64,000 bases of DNA from Tachypleus tridentatus (Eukaryota > Arthropoda > Merostomata > Xiphosura > Limulidae), in assembly GCF_004210375.1 (NCBI RefSeq), contig NC_134834.1, forward strand, positions 153,779,290 through 153,843,289. The letters are read 5' to 3'. Shown piece after piece: positions 12,303 to 27,300 of this stretch (positions are counted from its first letter, which is position 1; the number at the start of each line of letters is the position of its first letter). Below the pieces are notes generated by a model. It was not told the origin of the DNA and did no database searches. It worked only from the letters and a program-made list of their open reading frames with translations. The position numbers were made by a program, and so were the translations under genes.

Positions 12303-15300
12303 GTTAGTCTAATAAATTTTGTCATAAATATTAAACTTAGTTCTTTTATACTCTTGATTATTTATGTAATATGGTCTTAAGATCTTTTTAATTCGTTTTG
12401 TCTTGAAGAATAGGTTTATTTTTACAAATTCCAGTAAACACAATGAAGGAATAATTATGTCTTGGAATGTAGGATTGAAACTCTAGAATACTAGTTATTA
12501 TATTACTATTCAGAACAGAGATACAGCTTTTGTAAAACATTGTTTATGTGTATTAAATTAATAGTAACAAGAACTGCTATTTATCCAAGTCTCTTGTAAC
12601 ATTCAGTTGCTGGATAAGGCTGGCCAAACTAACAAAAATATTTGAATTGAGGAGGAACTTGGGAGATTTATTTAATGATCAGTCATGAGTAAGATTGTGT
12701 TTGAATACAAAAAAACATGTAAAGTTATATAGGAAAGTTATAAGGAAAAGGTAAAAAAAGTTAGGTGATGTTTATTTGTGTAAGAAAATGTTGGTGTTGC
12801 AAAGAGATTAGAGAACTTTATGTGATTCTTTAGAAAAGCCAGATGATCACTTCTGATTACTAGACTGTATTGCATTGAAGTATACTGGTATTGGCCCTCT
12901 TACTTATACAGGATATATTTTATAGTTATTTACTTCTAAAATAGTTCACTTAATGGTATGGTTTATCATGATATCTTGGTTTTTGTCACGTTTTGATGAA
13001 TTGGTGTGTTTATGGGGGATTTAAAGTGATCTTATTTGGCTTGATAGTAGTACTGATGTTGCTAATGGGAAAGCCCACCATAGGTATTTTGATGCTTTTT
13101 GGGATAGTGGATAGTAAAATATAGAAGTACCTGAAACAAAGTTATGAAGCTTAGTTATTGTAATGTATATTTATATATAAACAATGCTGAGTTATTTTAC
13201 TCTTTTGATAGATCAATGTTACATGAATTACATTTTAAAAACAGTCTGGGAAATGCAAATTTCAAAGAATCAGATTTACCATTTCATTACATATAACTAT
13301 AGTACATAATTTGACCTGTTTCCTACTGATCCATCTGAAACTAGTTTCTTTTGTTCAGCACATATTTCAACATTATTTGTATTAATCGGGATTTATATCT
13401 GAATTATTTCTGTTGGGCAGTTCATTTTCAGCCTTACTTCTTACTTTTACTCGTGATTTAAAAAAAAAAAACCCATTTCTTGTTGTTTAAGAACTAAAAG
13501 CTCATTGGAAATTAAGCATGTGTGTCATCTAATGCTTATATATATATTCTAATGTATTACAATTAAAATTTTTGTTTTAAATCATTAAGGTTCACTTGTA
13601 AGAAATTGTGAGCTAGAAAATATGCTTAATAATTTTCTTTTCAGAATCATGTGACTTTGTACCAAGAAAAATGTTTTTGAAACCTGAGATTTATGTGATA
13701 ACTATAGTACATTTTAGTGTTTGTATTTTAAATATTTGATATTACTTTTGTGAATAATTTTGAATGAAAATTTCATTTCTGTTGGAATCTTTGCACATGT
13801 GAGTAAATATTCAAATCATGTTGTATCTTAACACGATTTTATGAATAATTTGTTTATGAGCAACATATATAAAGGTATTATTATACATGTAGTTGGATTT
13901 TATTTTTCAATAACTTATGAACCAAAAGATTAAAAATTAATATCAATATTAGTACTTTTGTTTCTTATTCATATTAGCATGGGTTTATAATGTGTTCCAT
14001 CATAAACTATTGACAGGCTTAAAGCTTTACATTTTGAATGGAATTCTGACTTTTTTCAGATACCTATTTTTATTTTTATTTATGAACTGTGTTCCATTTT
14101 GTGGTAGTTTGTCATTTATGTACTGTACTGTTGGAATATTTGTGGCAGTACATTGTTTTTGTTACAGGAAAATGCATGTGTTCATTATACTGAAGTGTAA
14201 AATATTGTATTTTTTTTCTTTTGCTACAGGTTGTTCGAATCACACAAACTTTCTTCTACCAGAATTTGAGCTTGTAATGGAACATGAAAAGTATAGTGAG
14301 GAAAAAGAAGAAAAAACTGAGTCACAAAAACTAGAAGAATATCAGAAGTTTCTAACATCTCCTAAAGCTGATGATTTAGTGAAAGACAGCAAACTGTTTG
14401 AAAGTGAATTGGAAGCATTAGCTTTAAAGTCAGATAAGATGTACAACAAGTTTAAGAAAAGAATTGCCAATGAACCTGAACAGGTATAAACATTTCTATA
14501 ACTCTATTATTCATTTATGTTTTATTTTGAAATATTTTTAGTCTTTCAACTGAAATAGATATGAATAGTAAAAAGTGATCTGATAAGTTTTTGTCAGCAC
14601 TTCTCATATTTCTGTTCATTTACAATTGTTGAATCATCAACAATGAATGGTGTACTTTCCCTTGAATTTTGACAAAAATCTGTTGTATAACTCACTTGTG
14701 AATTATCTGCTGGCTCAGGAGCTTAGAAAAAAAAAGTAACAATGTTCTTTGCAACATTCCTGCATGACTGTTTGCTTTATGTTTTCAACAAAAGGTGTTT
14801 TTAACTGATTTTGTACTTGAGCTGAATTTGGTATGTTTTAAACCTTTTGAGATGGGTCACAGGTTAAAGGCTATACCATTGTATTTGTTGACTCACATTC
14901 AAAAGTTTATTGATGTATTATTTCATGAATTTATACCAGTAAGTTTGGTGTCAAACTGTAGATTATAATTCAGATTTTAGTACTACACACTATTCAATTT
15001 CTATTCAAAAAGCACAGTTAAGTGTCACATGGAATTTTGAATGCAACACAGGTTCAAATTAAAGTTTTGTGATGTCAAAATACTAAGTTTATAATTTTAT
15101 ACAAATTACAAACTCAAATTATGAATACTGAAAAGTTAGAATATAAAATAACATAATATCTTTTCATTTTGCTGAGAAATGGCTTATGTACTGAATCACA
15201 CATATTAGCCATTCATCTCTTTCTCTTTTTGTAAATGTTCCCTTGTATGTATATATAGTTAATTTAAAATATATTACAGGTGAATAACCAATCAAAAGCT

Positions 15301-18300
15301 TATAGTTTTTCCCTAGTCACTTTTTTCAGCCATTTTAAAGTGCTTGGAGGCCATTTCATTCTTTCTAACCAAGATTTCAAGCAGGTATATTGTGTCTTTA
15401 TTATTGTAATATTGTGTCTACTTAAAATTTCATATTTTTTAGACTAAAATACAGCTTAGTTACTAAGCTTGATAAATTATAGTGAAATTCTATGGTGCTG
15501 ATTTACTAATTTATGATTTTTTTGTTACTCAACTGTATATCTAAAAAAAATTGTTTGTGTCTTCTACATGTGAAATTTTAAAAAGACTTAGAGACCTGTG
15601 TCAAACAGAAAATGAGTACAAAGGTTGTGGTCAGGAGAGATAATTGTTTACTTCTTTATTTACTGTTTTACATTTTAAGAAAAATGAGTTTTATAATGTA
15701 TTTCAAAATAGTAATAATCTATTTACACATGTATAATAATTGAAATATGAACTGTGCATTATAAAATACTAGTCTACTAAAACCCAGCCAAGACAGGGCC
15801 ACTGTAAAAACTAGAAGTCAGTTTTATGTTATTGGATAACATGAGTGCACATGTGGTGTATTATTGTAACTTGTGTATTGTTAGCCAGGCACAGCTCATT
15901 ATAAAAATAATAGATATGACATTATGAAACTTAAGGTATTTAGACTAAACATCTGTGTTTTCATATTATAGTTTGTTGTCATTCTAAAACATAAGAAGCA
16001 TAATTTATATTTATTTTCTAATTTCTTACTGTGGTTACAAGGTTGGTGAAATCTACCAAACCCATATGGGAATTTGTTAGTGAAAATAACAGATAAAATA
16101 TAATATTTCTTAAGAAATGTTTGATAACTATCTGGACATTATAAAGATCTTGCATGTGAAATTTCAAAATTTACTGGTGCATAAAAGTATTTGAATCTTA
16201 AAATGAAAAATTACTTTGTACATTGGATAGGCAACATGGAAAAAAAAGGCATGAGAAAAATATTGTTTAACAAACCTTAGACTTAATTAAAAAAGTTCAT
16301 ATTTTGCCTGTTAAAGAATTGTAATGTTTACTCATGATCTGCCAAATTTCATTAACATATGCCCACTAATTTAAAAGTAATAGCATGAAAACTATAACAA
16401 TCATAAAATGGGTATCAGTTGGTCCCAAGGACCAAGACTGTGCTGAAAAAGAATTAATACATAGACATTTTATATTTTTATATGTTACAATTAAGTTTCA
16501 TTGTTTTGATTAAATTTAAATTATATTGTACATTTTTTTATTTTTTGTCAAAATTTAATTGTTCTATATTTGAGGATGCACATGCCTTGTGTGGGGCACT
16601 AGTTTTTGTTTGGTTTCACTGTATTGATTTTCACATAGGTGGTTGTGTTAAAATTTTAGTTGTTGACAAAAGTAATAATTTAAATTTATTGTGGGGTTAT
16701 GAGCCTATTACTGTTTATTGTGAGACTATTATGTATACTGCATGTTAGTTAACCATGATTTGAAATTAAAATAGTCATTAAACCAAAGAACAGTACAAAA
16801 TTGAAAGTTTGTTGCAAGTTATGATAAAACTATAAAGTTAAATACATTGTACTTATTTATGTTGTTATCCCTGAGGAAATATTTTAAAAATGACAAGGCA
16901 ATAGAAGGAGTTTCAAATCATCTTTATACAAAAAGAAGAAAAAATATTTGAGTCAGACATTTTAAACCAACATAAATGCAGTTCTTCATGTTGATATATC
17001 TTGCAAAAGGATAATTTAAACTAACAGCACAAACCACATCAGCAGACAAACTAGCCTATAAGTTTATGATTCTAGTGAAAGGGTTCAGAGTATGTCTACT
17101 AAACATTTAGGATGATATTTGGGATGGAAAGTCTGTCATTCAAGTGCAGGTTAATATCTCTTAAATTGCTTTTTCTTGAAATGAGTTAGAGAGGATCAGA
17201 TTGAGATGTTTAAAATTGTTTAGGAAATTGATAGTGTTGCTACATTTTTTTTTTTTTACTTGATGATCAGAATAGTAAAACACAGGGAAAAAGCATAAAT
17301 TCCAAAAAATACTTACTTTCCTACACACTGCAGCTATCACTTGACTGTCGGGGTTTCTTTTACTTTATCCATCCAAATATTGGTCTGATTTTGTCTTGCT
17401 TACTCCAGTCTTTTATTCCCTACTTAACTACCCTTGGCAATATCTGTCTCGTGACACTCTCCACCAACATTAATGTGTCAGCTATCATGGTACTGTATAT
17501 AAGCACTTCCTTCAGATGATATTGTTACTTTTTCTAACCAAAGTGTTGACTAACAGATTTTTCAGTGGTACAGTTGTTGAATGTACTTTGAGTATTATTT
17601 GTGTTACTTATTTTATTTTTGTAAATCTAGAAAAAAAAAACTTCATTTAGCAAGTTGACTTATGTCATGAATTCCTGGATTAATGTGTGCAGCATGGAGG
17701 CAGATCAGGTTTCTTCTATCCAACCTCTGATATCTAATGTTGCTTATGAATCAGGGATAGTCAGTTTAGCTTGTCCTGTTTTTGATATTATTGTGAGATG
17801 GAGATATACATTCAGTTCAATGGTGTTTCTCCAGGAAGCTCTGAGGCAGTACTTACTGGAATTCTTGTCTTTGGATTCAAGGGTTAATATTGTACGTGTT
17901 CATCCTTGTTATTGTTGACATCATGATTTTCCTACAGGTGGTCATAGTTCTGCCACTATTCTAGTGTCTAGACCCCAACATTTGTCCCTTAGTCTATTGG
18001 TACCCAGAATAGATTTTGTCCATATCCATGAGTTTCCTATGCTTGTTCAGAATGCTGCTAGTGGCAACAGTGACTGTTGTACACCTTTGCAGTATGTGAA
18101 GCTAAACTCCAAGGTAGCTGGATGTGTGGTAAACCTTTACTAAATATTTCATGGGTACTACAGATGCTTGCATCAGGATTAGTCATTCAGCACACATCAC
18201 TACCACCAGTATCCCACCAACCTGTTGTGTTTTTACCTCCTATAGATACTCAGATTTTAGAACTTCATTTCACAATTATTAGAAATGTTTTGGTCAGTGG

Positions 18301-21300
18301 GCAGTGCAGAGTATCATTTCAGTTCTTCCTTGGTTTTGTTCCTATTTCTTTGTTGTACCCAAAAAAGATGGAGATTGACGTCTGGTCATTGATCTTTTTC
18401 TTGCAAATCAGTTTGAAGGTCTTCCAAAGTCCATAATGGAGTTATCCCTAACTCTTTGCTGTTTTTTTTTTCTAGGACTGTGGATGATGAAGTTTGATAT
18501 TGTCAATGCCTGTTTGCATGTTCCATAATAGAGTCATCCTACCATTATTTGCATTTTGTGCACAAAAATCTGGTTTTACAGAGCCCTGAACTTGTCACCA
18601 TCATTTTATGGACCCATGGATATCTGTTTACTACTGGCATTATCTCTTCAGTTAGCAGAACATCACACTCAGATACTGCATTTCAGAGCAGCCAAGGCAG
18701 GATTTCTTATGAGAGCTATGATATTTTTTCTTGCTAAAACACAATACATCATTCATCAGAGTGTCTTTTTCAACAGATATCTGAGCTGTGTAACAGGCAG
18801 TCTGACTCTTACACATGTCTCCTCCTCTTATGGTTCTTTCTCTTTAAAGGATTTGGGCATCACTCAAATACCTCATTTTTTTGGAATTAGCACATATGAG
18901 ATCCCTTTAGTCGTCTTTACATGGCCAATAGATCATGAATAACAACCCAATGGGTTTCTTAGTCTCTTTATTCAGAATCAATACATTTGAACTTCAGTGG
19001 TGGCTAGTTCAAAACAATATTATGATCTTCTTCCACCACCTCAGCCAGAGAGGTTTCTTTTCACAGATTCCTTGCTTCATGAATGAGATGTATATTTCAA
19101 CAGTGAGGAAATTCAGGGCCTATGGACAGACAGTAAGGCTTCCCTCCAAATTAATGTTTCAGAACTTCTTGCTGTTTAAAGGGTGATATTGCAAGGTCTA
19201 GAATTATTGAAGGGCACAGCTATTATACTTCCCTCTGACAATTCTACAGGAGTGTCTTGTATTTCTTGTCAAGGGGCATTCAGTCAAGGTCTCTTTGATT
19301 TTTAACCTGAATCTTCTATGTTATGTTCTATGTTGGTTTTTTTTCCCAGATGTTGGTAGGAGCAGCATCAGCCTGTGTGGGAACCTAATTGTGATATTGG
19401 CTCAGATTTGACACTTAGCTATCCAGTTTGGTTGAATGTGGCCCTTCTTTTCATCGCTATTGATTCAGTACATTGTTCATGGAAAAGGGTCCATTGTCTC
19501 ATCATAAACCTGAATACAAAGTGGTTCCATTCTTAGTTTTTGGTTGAGCACCATTTCTTCCACATCTTCCCCATAATTCCAGGGGCAAGTGGAATTTACC
19601 TTCTACATTTCAGTTGGGGAGTGAGCATAATTGTTCATAATTCCAAACTGGATGAGATGTGTTTCTTCAGGTTGAGTGTTACATAGAGGATCCTGTTAGT
19701 TTAAGTTTGTCCACTTTGATGTTGCTTATCTTCTCATTGTGATTCTGGTGGCTCAGAACACATCACACTGTAGCTGCAAGTTGGGATCCACTCACAAATA
19801 TACATATATATATATATATATCACCCAAGTGCCCTACCCACCAACATGGCATTTAGGGGCCATGGCCCTATAATTCCAATGCTGAGCAGTAGGACCTTAA
19901 TTATCTGGTCAATGGTGATGAAGGATCATATCAAGTTTCATCCACAATGCATGATTTAGGTTTTGGGTGAAGAGCATGCATGTTCTTGATATTGTGCAGT
20001 TTATTATAACTAGAATCCCACAGTGATAAGGCAGATGAGCTAGTAAGGGTATTATCCATGCAGAATGTGTAGTAGAAATAAGTGTGTTTTAGAAGTTAAC
20101 ACTTTCTTAAATTGAAAATAATTTCCAATAATATATACCTCCACTTACGCTCTTGTGCCATTCCTTCCTGCTAAGACCCGGTGTTAGAGATTGTGGATTG
20201 AATCAATCTGAAAAAAGTGACAATATTATCTGAAAGAAATGCTTACATACATTATCAAGATAGGGGGTGCATTGACGTAGGTGGAGAGTGCAAATATATT
20301 ATCTGAAAGAGATGTTTATACATAGTACCAAGATAGAGTGTGTATTGACTTAGATGGAGAGCGTCACTAGGGAGTGTTAAAACTGTTAAGTGGGGAATAA
20401 AAGACTGGAACAAGCAAGAAAAAATTAGAACAATGCTTAGATGGGTAAAGGAAAAAAAAACCTAGCAGCAAAGTAATAGCTGTAGTGTGGGAGGACGTAA
20501 GTATTATTGGAAATATATTTCTGATTTTAATAGTTTACTTTTGGCAGGTGTTTGACCTTTGAAATGGATTACTTACAGGTATGATAGGTATAATAAATTT
20601 ACAGGAGTTTAAGAAGTATTGGTAAATACTTAAATAACAAAGGTTGGATTTAAGATTTTTATTGTTTTTAAGTGTTTAATGTAATTGATGAGAGAGGCTT
20701 TTGAGACACATTATGCTACTATATTAAGATAAACAACAACAACAACAAAATTACATTTTTTGACACACTGAAAGGTAAATATTTATTATTATTTACAACT
20801 AACAAGTTTTGGTGGCAAAGCTACCATCATCAGGACTAGTGCCCTCAGTGAGTCAACAGGGCTTTTATTGTCCTTAAATTTTATGTTAAAAAACATAAAA
20901 AACATTTGGTCTAAGAATAAGTCTGCATCTGGATTTACAAACTTCTCATTACAAATATTTAATATTTTGTTTCTAACTTTTGCATTCTCCTTTCAGACAC
21001 ATAACTCACAAATCTTTCCTATTTGTAGTTCTGGACATCTGAATGAAACATTTCAAATAACTATTAGCATAACTGTCCTTTCTTGGTAATTCCTGATTAT
21101 CTGCAACCACTGATATGATTTGGAAATATTCTCCAGATGTTATTTTAAACATTTTATTTATAAACTAGAATGTGGTAAGATTTATGATTTATAAGACATT
21201 ATAGTAAAAATTTAATATTTTTTTCACATAATTGCTTTTCATATATTTATTGTTTCAGGTTCTTCGTTATCATCGAGGTGGTCAACCATTATGGATTTCT

Positions 21301-24300
21301 TCAGAAAACATACCAAAAGCTGGAGACATTCCTTTCTGTCCATGTGGTGTTCCTCGACAGTTTGAATTCCAAGTAATGCAAAATTTTAGTCTTTATTTTC
21401 ATCAATACATTTTGTTAGTTTTGTAGTTGCTATCCTTCAAAAATATTTTCATGTACTTTTATCATGCTCAGTACCTAATCTTCTTTATACTTTAATCATG
21501 TAAAATTATAAAACCGATTATGGCTTATGCACTGTATTCTTATATTTCAACAATTTTTTTTTCTTTTGAGTCACCAAAATGATAAATTTGTTTTTGTTTT
21601 AGTGGGTTTTTTGGTGGCGTTTTTTTTTCTACTGTGTAATGGTAATATGTTTATATTGTAACTGACTTTTAACTTTTCTCAAAATATTTCTCTCATCATT
21701 ACATAAACTCTCTAAACTATTTCAATTTCTAATCTTTATTATTCATGACATTTAATTATTTAAGAATTTTGTCATTTTAAAATTATTTTTGTTGGCCTTT
21801 CACATATTAAAACACAAACTAGTTATTTTGTGTAGGGATTAATTTTTAATCTAACATTAATAGCTTTTATATAATCTTTTTGTACTTCAACTTCTAACTC
21901 TAACTTTGAATTTGCCTTCTATAATATTAATAAGCTTTAGCTGTTAGCCCTCACCCTGAACTTAGTCTCTCTAGTGCCTTATGTGCTCCAACTGTTAGCT
22001 TTGAATCTGAACTTGACTTTTATAGTATTTTTGCTCCCCTGGCCCTGAACTTAGCTTCTGTAGTACCTTATGTTTTTCAACTGGTAGACCTAACTCTGAA
22101 TTTAGTCTTTGATAATTTGTTTGCTCTGTGTTCTAATCTTGACTCTGAACATTGTCTCTGTAGTGCTTTATGTACTCCAACTGCTAGCTGTGACTATGAA
22201 CTTTATCTTTGTAGTATCATATGTTCTCTGACAGCTAGCTCTGACTCTGAACTTGACTTTATATTGCCTTATGTGTGCCAGCTTCTACCCCTGACTTTGA
22301 ACTTGACTTTTGTAGTATTTATTATGCCTCAGCTGGTAGCTGCATCTCTGAACTTGCCTCTTATTGTAATTTCTTATGGTATCCAGGAACCCTTATGTTT
22401 TCCAACTTCTAGCCTCAACCTGGAAAGTTTATTATTGAAACTCATTTATTTACTTTAAAAACAGAATTATTCCTGAATATTTGTTAGATCTAGTTTTGAA
22501 ATAAACTCATTTTCCTGGGTTACATACCTTTTTTTTTTCTTGAAAGAAAAGAGAGCTATTTTATTTCTTCAGAACTTGAGTATCTGTTGCTACCTTAATA
22601 AATGAAAAAAGTAGAGGCTTATATTCTAAAAGCAGAATCTTAATTTGTTATATAAGCCTCTCATTAAAATCAGCAGTTCTCAAAATGAAGACCCCCAGTA
22701 GAACAGCAATATATCTGTGAAATTACATTGCTAAAACCAGATTTTGATACCAGTGATGTCGAGAAAACCCACTTGTAGAGAAATATATATGCAAAAACGG
22801 CTCGTTTGGGTTGAGAAAATATTTTACATAGAAGAGCGAACAACGTTTCGACCTTCTTCAGTCATCGTCAGGTTCACAAAGAAAGAGGTAACTGACCGGA
22901 AGCTGACCACATGTTTGAAAGGGGTTGTGTAACTGAGTGTCGGAATGTAGAGGGCAGTGTTAGATGCTAGAATATGTAATTTTATTTATTTTATTATATT
23001 AATATAGGTATAAAGGCATTCCTTTATATTGGTTTATTTTGGGTTTACGTTGTTGTATAAGTAAGGCTTCTTTAATTTTGCATTTGTTTCTTTATTTAGT
23101 ATTTGAGTGTTTTCTATGGTTATGTTGTGTTTATTTAAAGGAACGCCTTTATACCTATATTAATATAATAAAGTAAATAAAATTATATATTCTAACATCT
23201 AACACCGCCCTCTACATTCCGACACTCAGTTACACAACCCCTTTCAAACATGTGGTCAGCTTCCGGTCAGTTACCTCTTTCTTTGTGAACCTGACGATGA
23301 CCGAAGAAGGTCGAAACGTTGTTCGCTCATCTACGTAAAATATTTTCTCAACCCAAACGAACCGTTTTTGCATATAGATTTTGATACCATTGGTGAGCAG
23401 AACACAAATACACCATTGTGTAGCTTTGTGTTTAACCACAAGGAACTCAAAATGAAATATAAATTACATAGACAACAAGAAGCCTGTTGGTCCATTGAAG
23501 ATGTGCTTTTTATTAAATAAAAAAAGTCAGCAGATACCACTTAAATATTTATATAGCCTTCCTTCAAATTCCTTTAATTTTTCTGCATCTACCATATCTC
23601 AAGGCAAACAATTCTAAAGGTTAATCACCCTGCTAGAAAAGTAAAATTAAGTTAAAAATTACTCCAACCTGCAAATACTTTAATTATTGTCATCTTGTAA
23701 TATTATTCTCAGCATTAAATACAAAATAAGATACATTGATAACGTTAGTTCCTTTAATAATTTTGAACACCTCGGTTAATTCTAATCAAAACAATGTCAG
23801 AGACTGTAACCTGTTTCATCCTAGATATTACATTAGTACATTTCCTATGAACCCTTTCAAAAAATTCTATGCCCTTATTAATGTAAGGAGCTAAATATGA
23901 AAACAATATCCTGAAGGTCTAATTAGTGACATATACAATGAAATTATAATGCTTTTGGATTTATATTCAATATTTCTGTAAACATGATCCAAAATCCTAC
24001 AGTATGTTTTTACTATTAGCAATGGAATACTTCTTGGATGGCTCAAGCAACATTCAACATCATAACCTTTTCATTGAAGTAAATTAAAAAGAGCAAATGT
24101 CCCATTACCAAGACCTGAAATATCATATTCGTGACTTTAATCCAATTTTGCTGAATTCCATTTATAACAATCCTCTACTTTCTTCCTTTCAGACATTTTT
24201 TTGATCCAATTAGCTAATTTATCATGTATTGTTCATATATGTGTGTGTGTGGATATATATCTGGAAAGCATTTGATGAGGAATTACATAAAAGGTTTACA

Positions 24301-27300
24301 AGGTTTAAAGTTTTGTTGATAGTTAACGTGGTTTCATTTAAGAAAATTTTGTCTTGCTAAATAACTTTCTAAGGCATCTTTTATCAGATACTTTTTCTAA
24401 CCACGGATGTAAGATGAATACGTCTATAATTACTGGAATGTTCAAATGTGATAATCCCATCCTTAGATTTTGTGTACTCTTAATGCTCCTCTACATAGTG
24501 CTTTCTCTATCCATACCAGCCATTTTTACATATGCAAGTACTTGTGATATGTTTAAAGAAGTTTTTATTGTCAAGTTTTACATTTTCAGTTAGTTTTTAA
24601 TTACATCTTTTAAACTGTCTAACATCCTATTTGACTAATTCTCTTTTCCTTCTATAATCCTTTAAATCTTTCATTGTTACTATAATCGTAAACTTCTTAA
24701 TCTAATACTCTTTTCTTTAATTTTATCATTTATTCTCCTACTGAGTCAACTTTGTTTTTCACTTGCAGCCTCTATTTTTTACTAAAACTTTTCCACATTT
24801 GAATAGTATATCCAGTTAATTAAATTTTTAATTCTTAATAGATAATTTTTTCCTATCCCTTTAGACTTAGATTTTTTAAAATTTATAACCAAAATTTCAT
24901 CATTCCTTGTTTTCATCTTCAGCAAAACATCATATCTAATTGAGGTCTAATGCTTACCTCACCCTCTTAATATTTTCTTCATAATAATTTAACAATACAT
25001 CCACAATATGTTCCTAATAAGTTCTCCGACCAACTGATGAAAAAAACAACATTTTGAATGGTTACTTAAAACCTTCTAGTTTGACTGAAACTTTCCAACC
25101 TATATGCCTGCAATTAAAATTAAGTGATAAACTTGTTAATAGGTTTAAACTTAATCTCATTGTAAAATATATTATTCATTTTATCAGTTTCTTCTGATGG
25201 TCTTGTAAAAGCTTTCTACTCCTATGTCTAGTAAAAAGTGCTTCTAAAGGTGCAATATTAATATTGCACTGATTTACTTGCCACAAGGACTTGTATTTGT
25301 ATATGATCTCATGAATATGAATTATTTATGTTTCTAATTTAGTCAGTAAGCAAATCATTGCTGCAACAAATTATGTGACTGTGATGATTGCAGATGTAGT
25401 GACTTTTGTAAATAATGTGAGAAAACATATATTAAATCATGTTTGTAGTGTGAAATTGTATATGGAGATAATGTTCAACATACAGTTTGTGTGATCAGAA
25501 GGTGTTATTCTTCAATGTGGGCAGACTAAAATTACCCTTAGGTTTTGAATTGCAGTCATGTAAATCCTTTTCTTGTATTAACTGATGGACTTGTGTATTT
25601 TTATCTTTCTAGCCATAACTTATCTGAATATTTATCAACCTTAATATGCTACTGCTGTTACTTACAATGTCTAAACTAAAATGGTAACCATAAATATCTC
25701 TCTTAACCCATCCCAGACAGGTTGTGGGTTAAAGGTCATGTCATCATATTTGTTGACTCATTCCAAATTTTATTGAACTATTTTATGAATTTATGTCATT
25801 AAGTGTGGTGTCAAACTGTAAATTGTAATTCAGATTTTTATATTATAGATTATTTAATTTTGTAATTTAAAAGTAAATATTAAAAACACAATTAAATATC
25901 AATTTTTGTGTGTCACATGGTATGCTGAATGTAAAACTTGTTCAAATTAGATTTTTGTAATGTCAAAATAGGAAGTCTAGTTTTGCAAAAATTAGGAACT
26001 CAAATTACTGATTTCATCAAGTTTGAATATAAAATAACAACTTCTTTTCTTTTCTCCTTGCTTAGTTATCACTATATTTAGTGAATAAAACATAGTGGCC
26101 CTGCTCAGTTGTTTCTATTTTTATATATTACATGTGAATATCTGTTCAAGAGCTCAGAATGTTCCCTTAGTGATTTTCTCAGTCAGTTTCAAATATAAGA
26201 GTATCCTCTCTCTCAAGACAAACTTTTGTTCTGGTAAGATGAGCTTTTAGCCTGTTTGAAATTTCGTATCTTTTTAGACACAAATGCAGTTTAATTACTA
26301 AACTTGGTAAATTGTAATGGAAGTATATGGTATTGGTAAATTAATTTGTTTTTTGGTTATTCAAATGTATATATAAAACCTTAAAAAAATTATTCTGTTT
26401 CACATTCTCCATGTGCAAAATTTCTTGAGGCTTAGCAATCTATGACAAGTAGCAACTGAGTACAAAGGTCATAACTAGAAGAGATAATTGTTTGCTTTAC
26501 TTCTTTATTTACTGTTCTATGTTTGAAGAAAAATATGTTTAAAAACTTATTTCTATATACATATATAATGTATAATAATTGAAATGTGACTGTATGTTAC
26601 AAAATACTAGTCTACAAAAACACAGCCAACACTAAAGGTCAGTGTTTATACTATTGGATATGGTAACATGAATGCATGTTTGCCACATCAGTGCAAGTTC
26701 TGTAATGTTAGCTAGGCATGACTGAAAGTATTATATAATAAAAATAATAAGTATATATATAAATGTATATTAGGAGATTTAAGCTATTTATTCTAAATAT
26801 TTATGCTTTGTGTTGTAATCTGTAGTAATTCTAGAATGAAAAAGTCATAATTTATGTTTAATTCCTGATTTTTTATGGTGGTTACAAGATCAGTCAAATA
26901 AACTGAGCCAGTACAGAGATTATTATTATTCAAAATAACATAAAATGTATGATGATGTTTATTAAGAAACATTTGAGAAAACTGTCTGGACATTCAAGGA
27001 TTTCACATGTGAAATTTGAAAATTTTCTGATGCATAAAAGTATTTTTAATCTTAAAATCAAAATTACTTTGCATGTTGGATAGGCAGCATGTGAAAAGTA
27101 AAAAGGCATGAGAAAAAATATTGCTTTACAAACTAAGACTTAATAAAAAAAAAGATATTTTGTGTATGAGAGCATTATAATGTTTACTGATAATATGCCA
27201 AATTTCATGAACACAAGCTCACTAATTTAAAGTAATTACATGAAAACTATAACAAGCACAAGATGGTTTCTCGATTGGTCCCAGAGACTGGGTCTGTACG

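Noticed and set aside
13992-14229. ATG-initiated N-terminus for the frame ending at 14489
   Set aside because: The part before 14230 is intronic: hydrophobic chance sequence ending at a TTTTGCTACAG acceptor. The true upstream sequence is PDCD2 exon 1.
18077-18942. Overlapping ORFs of 119 and 128 codons as host genes
   Set aside because: They are pieces of the DIRS-like relic and shadows of it in other frames.
22117-22458. 113-codon ORF rich in Cys and Leu
   Set aside because: It is read through a minisatellite; the repeat period explains the recurring residues.
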